From contig NC_134834.1 in assembly GCF_004210375.1 (NCBI RefSeq), positions 154,957,290 to 155,021,289 on the forward strand: a stretch of DNA of 64,000 nucleotides, read 5' to 3'. The position numbers were made by a program, and so were the translations under genes. Of the stretch, positions 56,456-64,000 are shown one piece after another. The notes under the pieces were generated by a model. The model worked only from the letters and a program-made list of their open reading frames with translations. It ran no database searches and was not told where the DNA came from. Position 1 is the stretch's first letter. The number at the start of each line of letters is the position of its first letter. Source of the stretch: Tachypleus tridentatus. Lineage: Eukaryota; Arthropoda; Merostomata; Xiphosura; Limulidae.

Positions 56456-56594
56456 CAGAGCTGGCCCTAGGCAAAATTGTAGGCTGTGCTGAACTTTGCA
56501 TTCCGAGCCCCTGCCTGTCCCTGAAAAACTGACAAGAACTACTAATTGCAATGTCGATTTAGGTGCACGTCACCCACCCCCAGGGCCGGCCCTG
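56456..56594. mobile_element. 139-bp hAT-type MITE
   Basis: Ends 'cagagctggccctagg' and the inverse of 'cagggccggccctggg' form imperfect inverted repeats. Flanks 'ggttttag' (56448-56455) and 'agttttag' (56595-56602) give an 8-bp duplication with one mismatch, as expected for hAT. No coding capacity. Confidence 0.72.
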
Positions 56595-56948
56595 AGTTTT
56601 AGTTTTTATCTTGTAACATTCAACAACACTCTTATTTTTCTTATATTTTGATAATAGGCACTGGTATCTCTTACATATAGACAGTGACACACGAAGTATA
56701 TTTGGATTTGTATAAAGACAGCAGAAAACCTATGAAGGACCAAAACAACAATGAAATTTCCATTCGCCAAAACAACAAAAAATAATTATCTTACAGTGCC
56801 ACCAGTTACTCAATAATAGTAATGCACATCATGTTTAAGTGCTCTCTGACAATTTCAGGTAACGTTGAAATTTCTACCCCTTGGTAAAATGAATTTTCTA
56901 TACCATTGAACACTGCCATAATAAATTTTGTGTCCCGCATATTTAGAC
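56595..56948. other. no feature recognised
   Basis: No repeat or gene supported. Confidence 0.4.
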
Positions 56949-56958
56949 CTTTCAGGTA

Positions 56959-57084
56959 TTTGTTTGTTTGCAATTTAGCACAAAGCTACACAAAGGGCCG
57001 TCTGTGCTCTGCCCACCATGGGTATTGAAAAACCGGTTTCGAGCTTGTAAGTCCGCAGACATATCGTTATGCCACTGGGTTCGT
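56959..57084 (-). mobile_element. SINE-C copy with perfect TSD
   Basis: A 10-bp duplication 'ctttcaggta' at 56949-56958 and 57085-57094. Clean boundaries; tail (tttg)n 'caatttagcacaaagc', box B antisense 'tattgaaaaaccgg'. Confidence 0.93.
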
Positions 57085-57105
57085 CTTTCAGGTAAGTTAC
57101 TAGTA

Positions 57106-57357
57106 TTTGTTTTTGAATTTCGCGCGAAGCTACACGTGGGCTATCTGCGCTAGCCGCCCCTAATTTAGCAGTGTAAGACTAGAGGGAAGGCAGCTAGTTA
57201 TCACCAACTCTTTTACCAATTAATAGTGGAATTGACCATAACATATAACGCTCCCACGGTTGAAAGGGCGAGCATGTTTGGTGTTACACGGATTCGAACT
57301 CGCGACCCTCAGATTGCGTGTCAACTTGCTTTAACCATCTGGCCATGCCAGGTTAAC
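57106..57357 (-). mobile_element. SINE-A copy with perfect TSD
   Basis: A 9-bp duplication 'ttactagta' at 57097-57105 and 57358-57366. It lands within 15 bp of the preceding SINE-C's duplication. Body lacks 'cacccaccgcc' and 'cttgggctact'. Confidence 0.92.
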
Positions 57358-57366
57358 TTACTAGTA

Positions 57367-59520
57367 ATCATCTGCTGTACTTCCACCAAAAAGGCTTAGA
57401 TGGTAGTGGAGATTAATACTCGCTGAAGAAAAGTTTATGCATAAGTGTTAATTTTCGAACTCGAGAATCAACCTGTTTTCATTAGAAAAATAAATACAAA
57501 CAGGGAAGTCAATTTATTTGCAAAAAAACAACAAAAACATTGAAATTAAACCGTAACTTGGACATTTTCACTTTCAATAAAAATGTGACCTAACTTTGAA
57601 AAATCAATAGATTATAGCAGAGCTGTGACAAAAAGCATACTGTCCAAAAGACCCGTGGCAACAATCAGAAGATTGTCTGGCTGTCGGTTCCGTAAGAAAC
57701 CCAACACTCAGCCATCGGCACGATAGTTGGCTCCAGCCTGTCGTCTGCTTTCTCAGCACTGAAACAGCTCGTCCTTTTTATTTTCTCTTCACCAAAGTGC
57801 TTAGCTCAGTGACTTATTTTATGAAAAATTATCTAATTATTCTTCACCGTAGTTTGTGTTTGCGTGCTGTTACATAATAATTAAACCTTTTATCCCGCTA
57901 GCTATAGAAGAGGCACGTACCTTACGTCCTGACTGGCGCCAACCCAGTAGAACTGACACGATTTTAAGTAACGTTGTCGTATTAATATATGAGGTTTGTT
58001 TTCCTATTATATCAACAAAATAATGTCTGTTTCATAATTATGATATACATTTAACATATAACTGGTACTTCAGTACAATTATCTATCTGATTAAGATTTT
58101 ACTACAAATATTGCTATGAAATTGAAACAATTGAAACGTAGATTTCTAATTGTATATAACTAATCTGAGGTACTTCGAATCTTTTGTTATTGCTTGTAAA
58201 CGAAATTGTTTGATACTCTAAAATGATAAATTTATGGATTAATAAGTTGTAATGACTTTCAAAAATATTAAAATGAATTTTCTAAATAAATAAATAACTG
58301 AAGTTGGAAAGTTAATTTAAAGGTTTGCATACACACACAAACAGTACGTCATAAACTTATCTGCAGAATGTTAACTGTATTTATACTAGTTTTAGTGTCA
58401 TGAAAGTAACTGCAACATTGTCTTTATTTTGATCGTTTTGATATCATCTTTACCTTCTTTAAGGTAATATGTGCCTGTAACCTGAGTTGTGGTGACTGAT
58501 GCACTTGCGAAAGAGGGCTTGCTTCTGTTTATTCATAAACTTAGCCCCTGCTTCCTGTCGGTGCTTGCACGTCTTGGTCGTATCGTGTTCTTGTCTTGGC
58601 GTTTAATTTTGTTTTTAAATATATGTGAACTTACAGTTACTTGTTAGTTCAGTTAAACAGTACGTGTAAATAAATGTTTCTAACAGTTGGTTCAGAGAAT
58701 GAGTAACGCTTATCGATCAAGGCGTAGTTGAGAGATTTATTCAAGAATCTAATAATATTAGCTTCACCATCTTTCTTTCTCATTGTTTTATTGAGATTAA
58801 AGGTTGTAAACATTGTTTCTCCCGGATGGAAGTAAATATTATTTTTTCCTTTATGTATGCAGACAGAATGGATCGCTAACAATGTTCTGATAAGACTGTT
58901 ATTTGTAGACCTGTTTTATAAATTTGGAGATAAGTAATAGTGGGGGAAAAGTTCTGGTTGGTTGAGTTATACGGCGCAGTTGAGGACAGAAACTTGTACA
59001 TTAAATTGTATTTATAGTATCGTGTAAAAATGTTCTATTTAATATGCAGACCTGTTTTGTTAGTTTACAATGAGATGCTAAATTTAATTTCACTATTTAA
59101 GTTAAACAGTTTGTAATTTATATATTTCATATCTGGTTTACAAGTATCACTGTTGTGATAAGTTGAAAACAAAAATTGTTGTAAGATGTACTTTCATTAT
59201 TAATTTAAACGATAACTAGAAGGTGCCTAAAAATAACGTTAGTATATATGTCTAAGATCTATTAACATACAACCAACCTTAACTCGTTCAAAGTGGCAAT
59301 CAATCAGTGAAGAATTCGTTTGAGCAGAAGAGTTGCTAGCTGCTTGTTTTAAAGATTCGGATCTTGTTTCTGTATAATACCGATCATGGTTATTATTCTG
59401 ATTTTTCAAGACACCAACTGGGTATTCGGGGCACGGTCCTCGTGTGCCAGCAACTAGAGACGTTTCTGCGTTTGGGAAGTGAGTGAAACTTCACAGAAAT
59501 TTGTGAGGGATTGTACTTAT
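57367..59520. other. 2.1 kb without supported gene or repeat
   Basis: A GC-richer patch at 57620-57800 has several frames open for short spans but no splice-bounded exon I can defend. The 77-codon minus frame 58649-58882 has no motif. Confidence 0.45.
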
Positions 59521-59531
59521 TCAGTGTTTGT

Positions 59532-59764
59532 TTTGTTTGAATTTCATACAAAGCAATGTAAGACTAGAGGGAAGGCAGCTAGTCATCACCATCCATCGCC
59601 AACTCGTGGGTTACCCTTTTACCAACGAATAGTGGGATTGACCGAAACATTATAACGCCCCCACGGCTGAAAGGGCGAGCATGTTTGGTGCGACCGGGAT
59701 TCGAACCCGCGACTCTCAGATTACGAGTCGAACGTTTTAACCCACCTGGCCATGCCGGGCCATC
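59532..59764 (-). mobile_element. SINE-A copy with perfect TSD, internally deleted
   Basis: An 11-bp duplication 'tcagtgtttgt' at 59521-59531 and 59765-59775. The part from 'ctactcgag' to 'ttagca' is absent, so the tail joins directly to 'atgtaagactagagg'. Confidence 0.93.
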
Positions 59765-59775
59765 TCAGTGTTTGT

Positions 59776-60194
59776 AGTCCAAGAATGTTGTTGTCCGGAA
59801 GGTTAGGAATTTGAAATTTATTGTTCAGTTACTCAGAGTTGCATGTTCGTTTACTGATAAAAGTTAAGGAGTGAAGTTAGACATAGGTCTCACAGTTTCT
59901 GTTGAAACGCTGTTTCTGAAGTTAATTCTATATTTAATTGCGAAATTAACGTTAAGAAGTTTTTCCATGAACGTAAACCTACAACTGTGGACAAGTAAAC
60001 GTATCCTTGGACAAATATTAAGGAAGAAACAAACCGATTTGATTTGTTATTACTTTGACTGGCTGTCATATCTTGTTTAACAAACAACTCTCCTTCACCA
60101 CCACAAATGAAAGAACACATAACAATTAAGTAGATGTACAAGTTCACTAATGTTTTGAGTTGCAACGTCCATACTCAACTCTGCTCTTAGTGAA
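59776..60194. other. no supported gene
   Basis: Overlapping opposite-strand frames (59871-60080 +, 59890-60165 -) are mutual shadows without motifs. Confidence 0.4.
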
Positions 60195-60206
60195 AGCACA
60201 ATAGAG

Positions 60207-60325
60207 TGTATGTGTTTTCTTATAGCAAAGTTACATCAGATTATCTGCTGAGCCCACCGAGGGGAATCAAACCCCTGATTTTAGCGTTATAAATCTGTAG
60301 ACTTTCCACTGTACTTGTGGGGGGC
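60207..60325 (-). mobile_element. SINE-B copy with perfect TSD
   Basis: A 12-bp duplication 'agcacaatagag' at 60195-60206 and 60326-60337. Tail begins 'tgtatgtgttttcttatag', box B antisense 'gaatcaaaccccctg'-like. Confidence 0.93.
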
Positions 60326-60639
60326 AGCACAATAGAGCTGGTGAAAGTGTACAAGTAAAAGTGAACTAACTCTCTGTCCATAATGGACTTTCTTTTTGAA
60401 GCCCCTATAATGCACTTTAAATGTCCTACCTTAAAAGTTTTGCAGGTTATTTTAAGGGGACGACACTTTTCCTCTTGAAAGCTCAGAAAACGCGCGATTT
60501 GGTTAAAAATGAACAAAACCTCTGGAAAGGTTTTCAGAAGCGTTTATTCTCCAAGAAAATTGATGTAAGGCAGTAAAAATAGATCAGAAGTGAGGAGGTG
60601 TAACAGTTGAGTTGAGAAACTTGGCAGAAATGTCAAAGT

Positions 60640-60770
60640 AATTCTTGATGACGAGAAACCGTCCTTTCATAACCTGAAGATGACCTAGGAAAGTCGAAAC
60701 GTTATTCTCTCCTTATCAATAAAAGTGTTAATACTCATACCAGCCTTTCTAAGATACAAATATCAAAGTA
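60640..60770 (+). mobile_element. Penelope-tail-like element fragment, best copy
   Basis: 'gatgacgagaaaccgtcc', then 'aacctgaagatgacctagg' and 'aaagtcgaaacgttattctc', then 'aagtgttaatactcatacca'. The CTGANGA...GAAAC order resembles a hammerhead ribozyme core. Confidence 0.55.
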
Positions 60771-60951
60771 GTAGCGTTCATTTTTGTCCGAACCAGCCCA
60801 TTTCAAAATAGAAATGGAAATGTGGTCAAGATTTACACTGCATACATTTGGTACACTTAATGCTTTAAATTTAATAACAATCTTGAATTTTGTTTCTACA
60901 TAAAACTAGTATGCATGAAGAAGTAAGAAATGCTCTAAAAGCAGGGGCGGA

Positions 60952-61020
60952 TTGGGCCGCTGGGGCACCGTGAGAAATCCCGGTGAGCCAGTGGGGTGGT
61001 AGCCTGGTTATACTGTCCTA
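60952..61020 (+). mobile_element. possible DNA transposon end
   Basis: 'caggggcggattgggccgc' followed by 'ggtgagccagtggggtgg' is the kind of GC-rich terminus seen in hAT-like elements. I find no matching opposite end. Confidence 0.3.
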
Positions 61021-61302
61021 GTGCTAATTACTAACCTAATATACACCTCTCTTTCTCTCTATATATATATATCATCCTGATTTATGAGTGTTTTCCCGGG
61101 CTGTTTACAATTTTGTACTCAACTATTTACAATAGCTACTGCAGTAACAATATATAGGTTATTCTATAAAATATTTTTTATTTTTCAATATATGTAAAAA
61201 TTTAATATTAATTTGGTTTGCTTTTGGACGATTTAGTTAGCATGTGAAATTTGGTTTGGATCGATCAACCAGCTTACGAGATGTATTCACAGACATAGAA
61301 AG

Positions 61303-61766
61303 TTTGTTTTGAATTTCGCGTAAAGCTACACGAGGGCTATCTGCGCTGGCCGTCCCTAATTTAAGTGTAAGACTAGAGGGAAAGCAGTTAGTAATCACCA
61401 CTAACGCTTGGGCTATTCTTTTACCAACGAATAGGGGGGTTGACTGTAACTTTATAACGCCCCAACAGCTGAAAGGGCGAGCGTGTTTGGTGTGTTTGTT
61501 TGTTTTTTGAATTTCGCGCAAAGCTACGCGAGGGTTATCTGCACTATCCCTAATTTTGCAGTGTAAGACTAGAGGGAAGGCAGTTAGTCATCATCACTCA
61601 CCGCCAACTTTTAGGCTGCTCTTTTACCAACGAATAGTGGGATTGACCGTAAATATATAACACCTCTACGGCTGAAAGTGGGAGTATGGTTGGTGCGATG
61701 GGTATTCGTAAACGCGACCCTCAGATTATGAGTCGAGCACCATAACCACCTGGCCATGACGGGCCA
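61303..61766 (-). mobile_element. SINE-A head-to-tail dimer, second unit headless
   Basis: On the minus strand a complete SINE-A (61766-61491) runs into a second unit (61490-61303) that lacks its tRNA-like head and begins near 'accaaacacgctcgccc'. A single short repeat (gaaagt near 61288 in 'catagaaagt', and 61772) brackets the pair. Frames 61237-61521 and 61611-61811 are SINE shadows. Confidence 0.8.
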
Positions 61767-61784
61767 ATATGGAAAGTATCTCTT

Positions 61785-62038
61785 GTTTGTTTGTTTTTGA
61801 ATTTTGCACAAAGCTACTCGAGGGCTATCTGTGCTAGCCGTCCCTAATTTAGCAGTGTAAGACTAGAGGGAAGGCAGCTAGTCATCACCACCCACAGCCA
61901 ACTCTTGGGCTACTCTTTTACCAACGAATAGTGGGATTGACCGTCACATTATAACGCCCCCACGGCTGAAAGGGCGAGCATGTTTGGTGCGACGGGGATG
62001 CGAACCCGCGACCCTCGCATTACGAGTCGCACGCCTTA
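61785..62038 (-). mobile_element. SINE-A copy, 5' truncated, imperfect TSD
   Basis: Near-consensus body. The head stops at 'gagtcgcacgcctta'. Flanks 'ggaaagtatctctt' (61771-61784) and 'ggaaactatcactt' (62039-62052) are a diverged duplication. Confidence 0.9.
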
Positions 62039-62322
62039 GGAAACTATCACTTGATAATGGACAGTTACCGCACCGGTATGGTTCAATGTCAATAATGCAT
62101 ATGTGAGGAATGCCTGTACATCCATTTTTATACTCGGGTCTGCCGAGCGAAAGGAGGCTGAGATGGATAATAAACTTCTAGATTTATAAATCTATATGTA
62201 CTCGTAGAAAATAAACATGTGATTAATGTTTAGTGAAGAATCTACTTAAGTGAATAATTAATTCAAAAATAGAATAAAAACTTTTACATTAGGCAAGTTC
62301 TGACTATTATTTACAAAGTTCA

Positions 62323-62427
62323 GATTCAGAGTGTAAACAATGGGCTATCTGTGCTCTGTCCATCACGGCTATGTAAACCCAATTTCTAGAGTTGTAAGTC
62401 TGCAGACATACCGCTGTGCCACAGGGT
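62323..62427 (-). mobile_element. SINE-C copy
   Basis: 'gtgtaaacaatgggctatc', 'tgctctgtccatcacggc', head end 'accgctgtgccacaggg'. Tail truncated. Confidence 0.82.
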
Positions 62428-63352
62428 TAAAAAAACCCCCATAGATTTCATAGTTTTAGTGATGGTTTAATACAGATTAGTTACTGATTTGGTCACTAGA
62501 GGTAAAGAGGGAATGTATCGGGTTTCCTCTCTCATTAAATTGGATATATATACGTCTCTGTGCCTTCGATCATTACTGGCATGGTTAGGACAATAAACAG
62601 AAACACTTTATAGTCATGACTGGTAAAGTATTAATTTTACAATTGTATTTCTTTTTGAAATTCTGCCAATCATTTGCGATATTTTTATACACATTGTTTA
62701 TACGTATTTTCAAGACAGACATGCTTATATTAAGTCACATTTTGTTTATTGTTTATTCATATAAAACAACCCAACTAAAATAGAAAAATACAATGTTATT
62801 TAAATAATCAAGCCAATTGGACATGAATACTATTGTTATTAGGTTCTTTCAATGTTTATATTGTTATTGGCGTATTTCGGGGGATGAAAAAAACACCACC
62901 AACAAAAAAATAAGGTCATAAGGTCAGTATTACTAAGATGGAATATAAGCACACTTAGCGCTGTCAAACTGAGAAATAAATGTTATATTAATTTAACATT
63001 AATATAACATACTAACATACATAAAATTTTACTATTTTATATGTTTTGATTTTATGGTGGGATATCTCCACATTTTATCAACCATCCTGTAATGTAAAAT
63101 GTTCCAGACATGCTTACGTTAATTAGAGTAATTAACTCTAATGTACCGTTGCAAATTACATATGTAATTTGTATAATCAGACAGGTTCTTTAAACATCAT
63201 GAACGATTTATTAGAACAGCAAACACTTTTATCAGACACCTGTAGAAAGATGTGTAATTCAGCATTTTACGTATCACAACAAAACCGTACTGAAACGTAT
63301 ATAAGGAAAGATACACCATCAAATTATCATAAGTAACGTCTGTAACTTTATA
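62428..63352. other. no gene; three AT-rich palindromes
   Basis: A 12-bp-arm hairpin at 62981-63009 (tgttatattaat ... attaatataaca), an 8-bp-arm one at about 63122-63142 (attagagt ... actctaat) and a perfect 20-bp palindrome at 63152-63171 centred on 'catatg'. The right part is probably the 3' end of the neighbouring Tc1 element. Confidence 0.5.
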
Positions 63353-64000
63353 TCAGTTTGTATTAAACATTAAGTACTTGGTTGATCCTCCTTGTTCTTT
63401 AATAACCTCCAGAAGAGGACGTGGCATGCTGTCGATGAGGTTATTGATGCAATCCATCGTGATTTTGTTCTAATTTGTCGCTATAAGGTGCTGCAGTAGC
63501 TGGTTTGGTGTCGCGGTTAACAATTTTCCAGCTCAGTTTTGCTGAACAGTTATCAATGGGATGGCAATCTAGAGACTTTGCTAGCCATAGCAATCTTGTA
63601 ACGTTCTTCTACTCGAAATAATCGTATACAGTACGCGCACTGTGGGCACTGGAATTGCCATCCTGAGTCAAAGAGTTATTGCAAAAATTTGCTCTAGCAT
63701 ATAGCAGAAATATCGTCTCCATCTAATGCCTATAGGAGGAGCCATTGAAGTTTCTAAAGAGGATATGGATAGCAGTTTTCCACCATAATAAAAATAGTTG
63801 CCCCAACATGTACTGCACCATCTCCTCTGTGATCTCTGTGGGATAGACATTCTTTCCTTATCTGTTCTCCAAGCGAACGATGAACAAGAATCTTATCATC
63901 AGCTTTAACAAGCTGAAAACAGGATTCACCTGAAAATGTTACATGTCGCCACTATCCTAAATGTAAGTTGGCATCCTGTCTTGCCTAAATAACATGGTGA
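63353..64000 (-). pseudogene. Tc1-type transposase pseudogene, cut by window edge
   Basis: Reading leftward from the window edge: FSGESCFQLVKADDK, then KECLSHRDHRGDG and AVHVGATIFI, then QDGNSSAHSARTV, then HPIDNCSAKLSW, then NNLIDSMPRPLLEVIKEQGG and STKYL with a stop at 63353-63355. These are the consecutive DDE blocks of a Tc1-family transposase. Compared with FSDES, QDDNA and NPIE, all three catalytic acidic positions are changed (G, G, D). Stops and frame changes separate the blocks. The N-terminal DNA-binding part and the right end lie outside the window. Confidence 0.85.

Overview
This window is animal nuclear DNA: AT-rich, almost gene-free and packed with repeats. I see no bacterial operons, CRISPR array or intact RNA gene. 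The mix of tRNA-derived SINEs, Tc1/Tc3, Tigger and DIRS relics, many minisatellites, and one split RhoGEF exon with GT/AG borders points to an invertebrate with long introns. The abundant SINE whose tail reads like 'gtagctttgcgcgaaattc' reminds me of horseshoe crab (chelicerate) sequence. That is recollection, not proof.

Host coding potential. The only convincing host exon is 43644-44152 (+). It has a Ser-rich linker running into the first helix of a Dbl-homology (RhoGEF) domain of PLEKHG type and ends at a GTAAGC donor. A 92-bp candidate exon at 13575-13666 (+) has good splice signals but no family I recognise. A small ORF at 15721-15984 (-) has a signal peptide and a Cys/His pattern loosely like secreted PLA2/conodipine-type proteins; it is tentative. 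Much of the rest may be intron or intergenic DNA.

Repeats. Three SINE families are named here by me. SINE-A is about 270 bp, with a tRNA-like head (box A 'tggccaagcgtgttaagg', box B 'gggttcgaatccc') and an (AAAC)n tail; about 31 copies or fragments. SINE-B (about 115 bp) and SINE-C (about 115 bp) have a different tRNA-like head ('cagcggta...', 'ggttcgattcc'); B has a (CA)n tail and C an AAAC-type tail; about 21 copies together. All three share a 3' motif 'agatagccc..tgt.gctttg', suggesting one mobilising LINE. Many copies have 9-14 bp target-site duplications (TSDs). Strand given for SINEs is head-to-tail. Most copies are antisense to the + strand.

DNA transposons: a Tc3-like element with IR/DR ends (459-1976), a Tigger/pogo relic (22306-23915), a Tc1 pseudogene running off the right edge (63353-64000), two 244-bp deletion derivatives and one 82-bp derivative of a mariner/Tc1-type element, a 368-bp TA-flanked MITE and a 139-bp hAT-type MITE. 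Retroelement traces: a DIRS-type tyrosine-recombinase fragment, four copies of an LTR-like 1-kb repeat, and four fragments of a 'gaaacgttgttctc' element resembling Penelope-like tails.

Tandem repeats occur with periods of about 28-29 (4945-5660), 28 (7490-12860, with a homogeneous 56-bp dimer core at 9085-9930), 47 (21380-21622), 33 (29290-30075), 71 (32310-34680), 33 (35278-35395), 37 (35921-36033), 40 (39335-39520), 42 (45014-45235), 49 (50262-50765) and 41 bp (51247-51662). Most longer ORFs in the window are by-products of these repeats.
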